From: an uncultured Oscillibacter sp.
GTDB lineage: Bacteria > Bacillota > Clostridia > Oscillospirales > Oscillospiraceae
Reading direction: 5' to 3'
NCBI GenBank assembly: GCA_905200545.1
Contig: CAJKKQ010000012.1
Coordinates: 7,762 to 71,761, forward strand
Length of the DNA stretch: 64,000 nucleotides
How positions within the stretch are numbered: position 1 is the stretch's first letter; the number at the start of each line of letters is the position of its first letter. A model generated the notes under the pieces. It was not told where the DNA came from, did not search any database, and worked only from the letters and a program-made list of their open reading frames with translations. A program made the position numbers and the translations under genes. Positions 54,306 through 62,061 of the stretch are shown here, piece after piece.

Positions 54306-54515
54306 ATGAAACAAGTCAAATATAAGTCCTATGAAGAATTGCCGCTGATGCTGTCCGTCCCGGAGGTGGCGGCTGTGCTGGGGATCTCTCAAGCAGGCGC
54401 CTATGAGCTGGTGCGTACTGATGGCTTCCCCTCTCTGAAAGTCGGCTCCCGCATTGTAGTACCCAAGGAAAAGTTCATCGAGTGGATCGATGAAAATACT
54501 GCGAAAAAACAGTAG
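54306..54515 (+). CDS. xis: Excisionase-type DNA-binding protein
   Basis: A 69-residue MerR-like winged-helix protein of the excisionase family ('PLMLSVPEVAAVLGISQAGAYELVRTDGFPSLKVGSRIVVPKEKFIEWI'). The ATG has AAAGGAG upstream. It lies just before the DUF6809-like gene and integrase of element B; D and C have no such gene. It probably steers the integrase toward excision. Confidence 0.88.
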   Translation: MKQVKYKSYEELPLMLSVPEVAAVLGISQAGAYELVRTDGFPSLKVGSRIVVPKEKFIEWIDENTAKKQ

Positions 54516-54579
54516 CTTTCCGATGCGGATTCTGGTATGTGTTTGTGTTGCAAAATCAACACAAGGAGGCGGCACAGCC

Positions 54580-54876
54580 ATGCTGAATTATATGAGAGCC
54601 TTGCACCAGCGGTTCTGCCAAGAGCCGGAGTGCCGGAATCTGCAGGAGCAGGCAGAGGAGCTCCGTCAGGAAGTAAAAGAGCATCTGGACAGGAACGGTC
54701 GGGAGAAACTTCTGAAACTGGTGGATCTGGGTATCGAACTGCGGGAGGAAACCTCCCTGGCAGCCTTCATAGCTGGATTCCAACTGGCTTTGGGAATCGC
54801 TAGTGAATTGACCCCTTACTCCTTTGAGGACGAGGAAGAACAGCACGCCTACCAGGCGGCTCTGGAAAAGAGGTGA
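54580..54876 (+). CDS. DUF6809-like small protein, element B
   Basis: A 98-residue paralogue of the genes at 27526 and 33032, closest to the D copy ('LHQRFCQEPECRNLQEQAEELRQE', 'IAGFQLALGIASELTPYSFEDEEEQ'). I chose the ATG at 54580 (AAGGAGGCGG upstream). It ends 6 bases before the integrase. Confidence 0.75.
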   Translation: MLNYMRALHQRFCQEPECRNLQEQAEELRQEVKEHLDRNGREKLLKLVDLGIELREETSLAAFIAGFQLALGIASELTPYSFEDEEEQHAYQAALEKR

Positions 54877-54882
54877 ACACAC

Positions 54883-56037
54883 ATGGCTAAAAAACGTGCC
54901 AATGGAGAAGGCAGCATCCGAAAGAGAAGCGACGGCCGCTGGGAGGGACGGTACACTGCCGGATACGACCCAAAGACCGGTAAGCGCATCAACAAGAATG
55001 TGCTGGGCAGGACACAGGCGGAGGTCAGAGAAAAGCTAAAAGCGGCTATGGCGGAATGCCAGGGACTGGACGTCAGCAGAGAGGCAGATGAATACACCGT
55101 GGCTACCTGGCTGCGGACCTGGTATGAGCTCTATGCTAAGCCCAATGTACGAACTGCCACCGCCAACCGCTACCAACTCATTATCGAGACCTACACCATT
55201 CCCCGAATTGGCAGCATCAAATTAAAGAAACTCACTACCCGGCATCTACAAAAACTCTACAAAGAGTTATTAGAGAGCGGAAGAATACATCTAGGAAAGG
55301 GGCAGAGCGCCGGACTCAGTACCACCACCGTACGCTGCGCCCACCTGATGCTCCACGCCGCTTTGGAATGGGCAGTGAAAGAACGGCTGATTCCCAGAAA
55401 TCCAACGGAAGACTGCATCGCACCCAAGCCCCGAAAAATCGAAATGCAGATTCTTCCCTCTGAAGATATACACGCTTACCTGGAAGCTGCCAAAGCAAGA
55501 GACCTGCTTCCCATGTTCTATCTGGAGCTGGTCAGTGGCCTACGGAAAGGAGAGCTGGTGGCCTTACGATGGGACGACCTGGATATCCAGAATAAAACCA
55601 TTTCCGTCAGCAAGCAGTATATCCGTAACCCGGACGGCTCCCTGGAACTTACTCGTCCCAAGACAGAAAACTCTGTGCGGCTGGTATCCATCCCGCAGAC
55701 AGCGGTGGATCTGCTGATCCAGGAACATGACAAACACCCGAACAGCCCTTACATGTTCCCCTCTCCCATCACGGGAGAGATGTACCATCCGGACTCCGTG
55801 GTAAACCTCCATAAGAAAATTCTGAAAGACGCCGGACTCCCTCACATCAGGTTCCATGATCTGCGGCATACCTTTGCCACCACAGCTCTACAAAACGGCG
55901 TGGATGTGAAGACCGTGTCCAGCATGCTGGGCCATTACGACGCAGGCTTCACCCTCCGCACCTATACCCACGCCACGAGGCAGAAACAGGACGAGGCTGC
56001 CCAAACCATGGGCGCCTTCATGGAGCAAGTCATGTAA
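54883..56037 (+). CDS. int: Tyrosine recombinase/integrase of element B
   Basis: A 384-residue integrase with AP2-like N-terminus ('KKRANGEGSIRKRSDGRWEG'), core-binding domain, and catalytic Arg (SGLRKGEL), HxxR (FHDLRHTFA) and Tyr (TLRTYTHAT). It is about 90% or more similar to the D and C enzymes but differs throughout at synonymous sites, so it is not part of the recent D/C exchange. It lies 187 bases from the attachment core at 56224. Confidence 0.94.
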   Translation: MAKKRANGEGSIRKRSDGRWEGRYTAGYDPKTGKRINKNVLGRTQAEVREKLKAAMAECQGLDVSREADEYTVATWLRTWYELYAKPNVRTATANRYQLIIETYTIPRIGSIKLKKLTTRHLQKLYKELLESGRIHLGKGQSAGLSTTTVRCAHLMLHAALEWAVKERLIPRNPTEDCIAPKPRKIEMQILPSEDIHAYLEAAKARDLLPMFYLELVSGLRKGELVALRWDDLDIQNKTISVSKQYIRNPDGSLELTRPKTENSVRLVSIPQTAVDLLIQEHDKHPNSPYMFPSPITGEMYHPDSVVNLHKKILKDAGLPHIRFHDLRHTFATTALQNGVDVKTVSSMLGHYDAGFTLRTYTHATRQKQDEAAQTMGAFMEQVM

Positions 56038-56062
56038 AAAGAAAAGGCACTAAAAAGAGAAA

Positions 56063-56101
56063 GCGCACTGGGTAGGAAGCAAAACTTCCTATCCAGTGCG
56101 C
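56063..56101 (+). terminator. Integrase B terminator
   Basis: A 17-bp stem with one G-T pair and a CAAAA loop. Confidence 0.82.
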
Positions 56102-56126
56102 TTCAAACCTTTCCGGACGTTTCGGC

Positions 56127-56147
56127 GTGTGGGTCACGGTGTGGGTC
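56127..56147 (+). repeat. Arm-type repeat pair, integrase side of B
   Basis: Two GTGTGGGTC repeats 12 bp apart, matching the pairs at 29054, 29309, 34566 and 34820. Confidence 0.7.
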
Positions 56148-56223
56148 GCAATTTTTTTGGCATTCCAAAAACTCATTTTTTGCAACAAAAAACACCCGAA
56201 ATCCGAAGATTTCAGGTGTTTTC

Positions 56224-56268
56224 TGGAGCTGCTGGGCGGATTCGAACCGCCGACCTCATCCTTACCAA
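56224..56268 (-). repeat. tRNA-Thr 3'-end remnant, attachment site (B/A junction)
   Basis: Identical over 45 bases to the intact tRNA-Thr 3' end at 63380-63424. It is preceded by the UUCG-loop terminator (56191-56223). It became detached from the tRNA when element A inserted. Confidence 0.93.
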
Positions 56269-56668
56269 TTATATCCATCTTGTTTTCTTCTGTTGTCGTT
56301 TGTTGCAGCTTATCGTTTGAATCCATTGGGCCCCAATGGTTTTTTAATTCTGCTTATTCTATCTTGTCGTTGCTTATCGTCATTTGATGTTGCGCATTTT
56401 AGCTTGGATGTTGCGCATTTGGTTGCGCATTTTCTTCTCCTGCCCAGAGCAGAAAATATCAGTTGGAGACGCCAGTCTTTACACGAAAAAGCTCTTGGTT
56501 ACAATATTTCTACCTCTAGGGGGAGGGGGATATACGGGTTCCCTATATAGCGGGGTAATGCCCTTTGCTTCCCAAAATCTATAAAAGCATTTATTACGAG
56601 TGTGTGGCGACTTTTTATTGTCCATTTTGTAATGATGTGCTAAAATTTTTACAAAGGGGCGGATTGAT
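56269..56668. other. Left end of element A with arm repeats
   Basis: AT-rich, no gene. It contains three TTGCGCATTT(T) repeats at 56390, 56411 and 56423. The same 11-mer occurs twice at the other end of A (63291, 63303) beside the integrase, as expected of arm sites. The inverted tRNA fragment seen in D, C and B is absent. Confidence 0.7.
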
Positions 56669-57364
56669 ATGGTAAGCAATATTTGTTTAATTCTGTTTCT
56701 CATATTAATAGTTGCAACTCCGGCTTTATTAATTGCATCTTTAATGAATGCTATTATTAAAAGGCCAGTTAAAAAACTATTGCTATCCGCTCTGTGTACC
56801 TTTTGCTCAATCTTTATCGTTTTAATTATTGCTGTTTTATCCACACCTGGTGAGGATGTTGATCTCGGCAAAGACTCTTCTCAGCAAAATATTGGAAGTA
56901 GTACACAGTCTCAACCTGAAACAACCAATGAATGCGATCACATATGGATTGAAACCAGTAGAGAAGAACCCACAGAGGAAACGCAGGGAATAAGTTATCA
57001 GAAATGTGAAACCTGTGGAGCCGAACAGCAAGTATATATTCCAAAAATTGAACATATTGTAACGTTTGATGAAATATACCACGAATACGAAAGTAATGCG
57101 TTAAGAGCTGATGAAAAATATAAAAATAACAGATATACAGTAACTGCTACAATAAATGGTATGACTACTGGCGGACTCTTTAACTTATCTGGTGGGGCAA
57201 CTCTTACAATGGAAACCCGAGTCGATAACACACTTGTTTTCTTTTACGCTGAATTTGAAAAAGACCAGGAAGAAGCCCTCATGTCAGTAAATGTTGGAGA
57301 TGAAATAACCTTTGAGGGTGAATGTTTAAGTGCAGGTTCATGGGTTGAGTGTGAATTAAAATAA
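56669..57364 (+). CDS. Membrane protein with extracellular OB-fold (tRNA_anti-like) domain
   Basis: A 231-residue protein. Two transmembrane helices lie at residues ~4-26 and ~38-58, then a Ser/Gln/Glu linker and a CxxC pair (QKCETCGAEQ). Residues ~120-231 resemble the tRNA_anti-like OB-fold ('TFDEIYHEYESNALRADEKYKNNRYTV', 'VNVGDEITFEG'). Such proteins are common in Firmicutes elements; the role is unknown. It is AT-rich compared with the rest of element A. Placed at the far end from the integrase, it is likely cargo. Confidence 0.72.
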   Translation: MVSNICLILFLILIVATPALLIASLMNAIIKRPVKKLLLSALCTFCSIFIVLIIAVLSTPGEDVDLGKDSSQQNIGSSTQSQPETTNECDHIWIETSREEPTEETQGISYQKCETCGAEQQVYIPKIEHIVTFDEIYHEYESNALRADEKYKNNRYTVTATINGMTTGGLFNLSGGATLTMETRVDNTLVFFYAEFEKDQEEALMSVNVGDEITFEGECLSAGSWVECELK

Positions 57365-57397
57365 GGTCTAAAGCATATTAAACTGTTATATAAAAAG

Positions 57398-57436
57398 AAG
57401 AGCTTTACCCGTTTGGGGTAAGGCTCTTTCCTTTGT
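57398..57436 (+). terminator. Terminator of the OB-fold membrane protein gene
   Basis: A 13-position stem with one mismatch (AAGAGC-TTTACCC / GGGGTAA-GCTCTT), then TTCCTTT. Confidence 0.75.
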
Positions 57437-57458
57437 GGCTATCATGAATTGCAAACAA

Positions 57459-57527
57459 TCACTTGTAACGCTTCGCGACGTTAAAAATAATCGCAAAAGG
57501 TAGTAGAATCAAAAATAACAGCGGCAT
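57459..57527 (-). CDS. 22-residue hydrophobic peptide
   Basis: It is below the usual gene length limit but has a good ribosome site (GGGAGGGG) 6 bases before the ATG at 57527. The peptide is one membrane helix of Leu, Ile, Phe and Pro followed by a basic tail (AKRYK). It resembles type I toxin or holin-like small peptides in design only. No antisense RNA promoter was identified. Confidence 0.45.
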   Translation of the reverse strand: MPLLFLILLPFAIIFNVAKRYK

Positions 57528-57550
57528 AAGGTTCCCCTCCCTTAAAAGCT

Positions 57551-57751
57551 TCAGCATCGGATGTTTTCCAACTCCATAATCATTTTGGCTGCTTCTAATT
57601 TCTCAGCAATCGTAGCCTTTTCATTACGGAGAATATCCTTTAAGAAGTCTTGCAAATCCAAAGCGGTTTGTTGCTGATGCTGTATGCGTCTTTTTATGGC
57701 CTCCAGATTTTCTTTACGTGTGGCCTGCGCCTTTCTATGCGATGCATTCAT
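57551..57751 (-). CDS. Small coiled-coil protein, element A
   Basis: A 66-residue protein, highly charged and helical ('ENLEAIKRRIQHQQQTALDLQDFLKDIL'), with no membrane segment. The ATG at 57751 has AAAAGGAG upstream. It lies downstream of the TerS-like gene in the same direction. No family recognised. Confidence 0.65.
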   Translation of the reverse strand: MNASHRKAQATRKENLEAIKRRIQHQQQTALDLQDFLKDILRNEKATIAEKLEAAKMIMELENIRC

Positions 57752-57792
57752 GTCTATTCTCCTTTTTATTTTATCTCCATAATATGGGCGTG

Positions 57793-58350
57793 TCAATCGT
57801 CAGGTAAATCCGCATATTTAGCGGCGATCTCCTCATAACTGGGATATTCCCCCTGTGTGGGTTCACTCCTGGCTACCACTTCCACACTCTCCCGCAGGCC
57901 ATATACGGCTTTCTGGAGAAAGATGGATACAATGGAATTGCAGTTATTTTTTAGCGCACTTTCCGACAAAATATCGCTGAATGTATCCCGACATAGCTCT
58001 AACCACGCAGCGGTATCCGGGGGAGATTTCCTCCACATGCAATCGTAAACCGCTTGGCGGGACAGCCCCATGGAGCGGGACAAGCCCATAATAGACGGGA
58101 AGACACAGGCCTCCTCACAGGCTTTCATGTATAAGATCGTCCGCCGCTTTACCTCCTCCACATCACGCAAGCTGACTTCAGGAGAGGTTGATATATCGGC
58201 CAGCTCCCGGGTGGTTCTATTGATTAGTGCTGATAGCTGGCTATTTACAAAGGCAGCGCTTTCAGCCTTATAGAGCTTAGACTGCTTCCGTTGCCGTGCT
58301 CCGTCCTCCACCATTTCTTCCATCGTCTGTGGCAGGTTCTTTCCTGGCAT
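57793..58350 (-). CDS. Terminase-small-subunit-like DNA-binding protein
   Basis: A 185-residue protein with a helical N-terminus, a central HTH-like part ('FPSIMGLSRSMGLSRQAVYDCMW') and a C-terminal helical region ending in an acidic tail. Length, HTH and position after the replication genes match small terminase subunits of phage satellites. A different DNA-binding role is possible. The ATG at 58350 has TAGGAGGT upstream. Confidence 0.6.
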   Translation of the reverse strand: MPGKNLPQTMEEMVEDGARQRKQSKLYKAESAAFVNSQLSALINRTTRELADISTSPEVSLRDVEEVKRRTILYMKACEEACVFPSIMGLSRSMGLSRQAVYDCMWRKSPPDTAAWLELCRDTFSDILSESALKNNCNSIVSIFLQKAVYGLRESVEVVARSEPTQGEYPSYEEIAAKYADLPDD

Positions 58351-58385
58351 TGAGATACCTCCTAAAACTCAAATTTTCAGATTGA

Positions 58386-58558
58386 GTTACGGTTGGGTTA
58401 CGGTACGTAAAACCCACAATCCCTTGTCCCTCAACGGTTTGCCGGTTGGGTTACGGTGGGTTACGGTTATTCCCCTAAAGTCCCTATAGAGATTTAATTT
58501 TTTCTGATTTTTTTAAACAATAGCAAAATACCGTAACCGTAACCCGGTGCCGTAACCC
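58386..58558. other. Iteron-type replication origin of element A
   Basis: Four direct copies of (GG)GTTACGG at 58386, 58395, 58448 and 58458 and three inverted copies (CCGTAAC/CCGTAACCC) at 58531, 58537 and 58550 flank a ~65-base AT-rich core (58467-58530). It lies at the 3' end of the primase-helicase gene. This is the layout of P4/SaPI-type origins, where the element's own helicase-primase binds the iterons. Confidence 0.85.
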
Positions 58559-58562
58559 ATTG

Positions 58563-60890
58563 TCAAGCTATGCTGTAGACAGGAGTGGTGAATAGGCTCA
58601 GGCCCTCCCAAGTTTTTCGATTCCCTGGCGCAATTTTGTGGAATCCTGCCGCCTCCATTGCCGTGTTAAAATCCGGCAGTCTACGCACATAGTCCCCGTT
58701 GCGCTGTGCCCATGCCCGGTATTCCTGGTACAGTTCTCCGGCGCGTGCCCGTGCATCCGGATTCAGGATACAGCACTCGGTAATGAAGTTGGATAGCCAA
58801 TCCTCTTGGCCCCGATATGCTTCGGTGACTTCCTCCACCACATCGGGCATCTGGAGCTGGTAGCCGTTGTGGGCAAAGTTCACGGCTCCCTCAATGGCCC
58901 AGGCCAGGATAGACGGCCCAGCCTGTTGTACCAGGGTATCCCCGTAGTTGGAGCGGGTCTTCTGTGTGGAGATGGTGGCTCGGAACGGCACCACGATCAG
59001 CCGCCGCCAGGTGCCGGGGTCGGTGCTACCCACACGGGGCAGGTGGTTGGTGAACAGGCACAGGGTATGAGAGGGGGTAATAGTCTCCGGTGCCTTGTAC
59101 TTTTCTTCAATAGTGATCCGGTCGGTGGAGCAAACCTTTTTTACGGTGGCAACGGACAGCCGCCGCCCCTCCTCCAGTTCTCCGGCGATTACAAGGCGCT
59201 TGCCTCGCAGAGTTGCCAGAGAAGCGCCCCGGTTTTGCCGGTCGGTTGTGAATACGTCAATAGCCAGGCTCCCGGCATAATCGCCCAGTACAAGAGAAAG
59301 CGCGTTAAAAAAGGTGCTTTTGCCGTTCCGTCCCGCTCCGTGGGCCAGAATCAGCCCTTCATGGTAAACTTTTCCGTGGAGCGCCATACCGGCCACAAGC
59401 TGGAGGAATCCTTTTAGGCTACCGTCACCTTGGGTGATGGTGTCCAGGAACTCCATCCACATCTGCGTTCCCTGTTCTCCAGGGGAAACAGCGGTGATCT
59501 GGCTGCATCGTGCTGCCCGGTCATGGGGCCGTAGCTCGCCGGTGGTCAGGTCAACGATCCCGGCGGGGGTATTCAGATCAGCCGGGTTTGCGTCCAGGAT
59601 ATCTGCCCGAACCACAAAGGCGGGCTTTGCCAGCTCCAGCATATTCTTCAGCCGACCGGCACTGCGGGTTTGCTTTGCGTGGGTGAGATAAGCCTTTGCG
59701 CTTGCGGCGCGGTTGGTGGCCTGCTCCAGTTCTTTCGGCCCTACTTCGTCCGCCTTTGCTTCTGCCAGCCCCACCAGAGCGGCCCGATACTCCTTCTGTG
59801 CGTCGGCAAGCATATCCCTAGATAACTCGGTTGCCAGGGTGAGGGCCTGGTGGTCACTGCGTTCCCAGCGTTGACCATTCCACACCAGCCAGCCCAGGGA
59901 GTCTGTAAAGAGGAGCCGCCCTTCGTTCACCGCCCGGAATGTCTCAGCGTTTCCGGCGTCCGAAAAGTCTCCAGGGCGCACACTTGACTTACCGTCCGCA
60001 CTGTGGTAAAGTTCCAATGCTTTCTGTACTGTAAGCCCGCCGTATGTGCTGCCATTCTGCGGCCTGTCCCATTTCTCACGCATCAAACCGGAGGCCCTAA
60101 AAAGCCGATCCGCCTGTTCAGCATCGCCCCCCGTCCAGTAGGCCAGCATGTTGCAAAGGGCTAGGTCAGCCTCACTGTGGCTCCCATAGGCAGAGGTATC
60201 GCCATTCCATAGAGCGGCAAAAGCAGCTCCATTGCGGGCACTGTGGGCTCTGGTGATAATCTCCTCGTCTGACAGATAAACGGGCGTTTGGGGTGTCCTA
60301 TTTACCTCCTGCGGTACTTGCTGGGGGCGTTCCATGTAGCGCTCCAGGATACTTTGAAGCTGTGTCCCCCGCTCCTCTATGGGCCGACTCCCACCCCACG
60401 GCTGGGAGTTGCCTGTCACCGTGAGAAATTTGGAAGTAGCGCCGGAAACGTAGATTTCCAGGTCTCGGGAGGCGTTCATGGTATAATAGCGGTCCTTATC
60501 GTAGGTAAAGCCAGGGGCACGAAAGAAAATCCGTACCCCTCGTCCGCTGGGGGAGGTCTCTGTGTAGCTTTCCATGGTAGAAATAACGTCTACAGCTAAG
60601 GGGGAAGGAGTGCCGTCCTCGTCCAGACAACCGTCTATGTCGATGGCACATAGCCCGGAAAATATTCCTACGCCCAAGCCATCATACCCGCCCCGCTCCA
60701 GGGCGTTCACAGCCTCCTGATAACTGGTGAAAGTGTTTGGGTTGTTGGACATAGCCCTGCCGCCCGTGCCCGGGTTGTATGGTACTTTGGTGGGCTTATC
60801 CCGGCCCTCCGGCTGCTCATATCGCCACACGCACCAATGAGCCTTATCTTTCAATCCCTGGGGTAGTCCTTCGGGGTAAAACTTAATCAA
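58563..60890 (-). CDS. Primase-helicase (P4/D5 type) replication protein
   Basis: A 775-residue protein. The N-terminal prim-pol-like domain has the metal acids AIDID at residues 82-86 and 'ETSPSGRGVRIFFR'. A D5_N-like linker follows. The helicase has Walker A GAGRNGKST at 518-525, Walker B-like 'RLVIAGELEEG' and the 'CLFTNHLPRVGSTDPGTWRR' segment of SF3 helicases. It copies the element from the iteron origin that overlaps its 3' side. The start is a TTG at 60890 with GGGAGGAG upstream. Confidence 0.92.
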   Translation of the reverse strand: MIKFYPEGLPQGLKDKAHWCVWRYEQPEGRDKPTKVPYNPGTGGRAMSNNPNTFTSYQEAVNALERGGYDGLGVGIFSGLCAIDIDGCLDEDGTPSPLAVDVISTMESYTETSPSGRGVRIFFRAPGFTYDKDRYYTMNASRDLEIYVSGATSKFLTVTGNSQPWGGSRPIEERGTQLQSILERYMERPQQVPQEVNRTPQTPVYLSDEEIITRAHSARNGAAFAALWNGDTSAYGSHSEADLALCNMLAYWTGGDAEQADRLFRASGLMREKWDRPQNGSTYGGLTVQKALELYHSADGKSSVRPGDFSDAGNAETFRAVNEGRLLFTDSLGWLVWNGQRWERSDHQALTLATELSRDMLADAQKEYRAALVGLAEAKADEVGPKELEQATNRAASAKAYLTHAKQTRSAGRLKNMLELAKPAFVVRADILDANPADLNTPAGIVDLTTGELRPHDRAARCSQITAVSPGEQGTQMWMEFLDTITQGDGSLKGFLQLVAGMALHGKVYHEGLILAHGAGRNGKSTFFNALSLVLGDYAGSLAIDVFTTDRQNRGASLATLRGKRLVIAGELEEGRRLSVATVKKVCSTDRITIEEKYKAPETITPSHTLCLFTNHLPRVGSTDPGTWRRLIVVPFRATISTQKTRSNYGDTLVQQAGPSILAWAIEGAVNFAHNGYQLQMPDVVEEVTEAYRGQEDWLSNFITECCILNPDARARAGELYQEYRAWAQRNGDYVRRLPDFNTAMEAAGFHKIAPGNRKTWEGLSLFTTPVYSIA

Positions 60891-61030
60891 TTAAGCTCCT
60901 CCCCTCACACGGTGTTGACGTTGATCTAATAACCTGCTAAAATTAGAACCAAAAGGGGTGAGCCATCCACAAGCACCCGTTTCTACCCGCCGTCTCAGTG
61001 TTGCCGCACTGGGGCGGTTTTCTTTTGTTT

Positions 61031-61234
61031 TCATTCCATCTCCCCCTTCTCATCAACATCTAGACTGCGCAGAAGTTTCGGGATATTGATAAAATAGACA
61101 CTGCCAGATTTTACACACGAGATGCTCCCATCTCGGCAACCCTTCCGCAAAAAATATTCCGACAGCCCTGTTTTAATCGCTGTCTCACGAATCCGCAAAA
61201 AGGGTGTGTTGGAATTTCCAATCAGATTTCTCAT
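61031..61234 (-). CDS. Excisionase-like winged-helix protein, element A
   Basis: A 67-residue protein with 'PFLRIRETAIKTGLSEYFLRKGCRDGSI' and 'YFINIPKLLRSL', the excisionase/MerR-like fold common in Clostridia elements. The ATG at 61234 has AAAGGAGAT upstream. It is the first gene of the leftward replication operon and is divergent from the repressor gene, as in phage satellites. Confidence 0.8.
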   Translation of the reverse strand: MRNLIGNSNTPFLRIRETAIKTGLSEYFLRKGCRDGSISCVKSGSVYFINIPKLLRSLDVDEKGEME

Positions 61235-61398
61235 CAATGATCTCCTTTCACATTCATCCTTGACAGAAAGTTCTGCTTGTTTTATTATTTGTTTACAAGC
61301 TTCACTTCCGTGTTTAGTATACGTTCCTTGCGTTGATGCCGTCAATATGACAAATCATTTTTTTGAAATAGAAACAGGTATTTGTTTTGGAGGTAATT

Positions 61399-62061
61399 AT
61401 GGGGAGAAAGAAAAGCCTTACTTCCTCGGATGTTCGTATTAAAATGACCGAGTTTCCGGCAAAGGTGTTAAATCACCTAATTACTGATACTCAAGCGCTT
61501 GCTGAGTATCTGCACTGCTCCTCCCAAGCAATCAATCAATACAAAAATGGGGTCTCCCGCCCTTCTCTCGACAATTTGTCTAGAATCGCTGATTACTACA
61601 ATGTAACAACTGATTACTTGTTAGGAAGAACTTCCGATCCAAGCATTGATTCGGATTCCCGGTCAGTTTGTGACTACACTGGCCTATCTCCCGAAGCCGT
61701 GAATATCTTACACTCCCTAAATAACAGCCCTTCCTATACCCGGGATCTCCGCATATCCTTTATCAATCATATTCTAGAGAGTGACATTCTTTGGAATCGC
61801 ATCGTGGAACACCTGCAAAGCGCATACCAGCTCAGGAAGGGATATGAATCAGAACTAGACCCGGAACAGGCGGAAAAGCTAGAGGAATCAGCGGCGTTTA
61901 TTAAAGCATTAAATTTCGGTGGTCTCACAAAGTACACCATTGCAGACGGTTCCTTTTCCTCTGATATGCAGATTCAATTTGCCGCAGATGCTTCCAAAGA
62001 CCTTTTCCGGGCGCTCATTAAACACATGCTTGAAATGGAGGGTAACTATGGCCAGCATTAA
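61399..62061 (+). CDS. XRE-family repressor-like regulator, element A
   Basis: A 220-residue protein. The N-terminal Cro/CI-type HTH (residues ~20-75: 'LAEYLHCSSQAINQYKNGVSRPSLDNLSRIADYY', then 'NVTTDYLLGRT') is followed by a helical C-terminus of unknown fold. The ATG at 61399 has TTGGAGGTAAT upstream. It stands alone facing the leftward operon with the integrase behind it. This matches the master repressor (Stl-like) position in phage-inducible islands. Its 3' end overlaps the integrase start by 14 bases. Confidence 0.88.
   Translation: MGRKKSLTSSDVRIKMTEFPAKVLNHLITDTQALAEYLHCSSQAINQYKNGVSRPSLDNLSRIADYYNVTTDYLLGRTSDPSIDSDSRSVCDYTGLSPEAVNILHSLNNSPSYTRDLRISFINHILESDILWNRIVEHLQSAYQLRKGYESELDPEQAEKLEESAAFIKALNFGGLTKYTIADGSFSSDMQIQFAADASKDLFRALIKHMLEMEGNYGQH

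Noticed and set aside
58386-58558. CRISPR array
   Set aside because: The repeats are only 7-9 bases, irregularly spaced and in both orientations; they fit origin iterons. No cas genes are present in the window.
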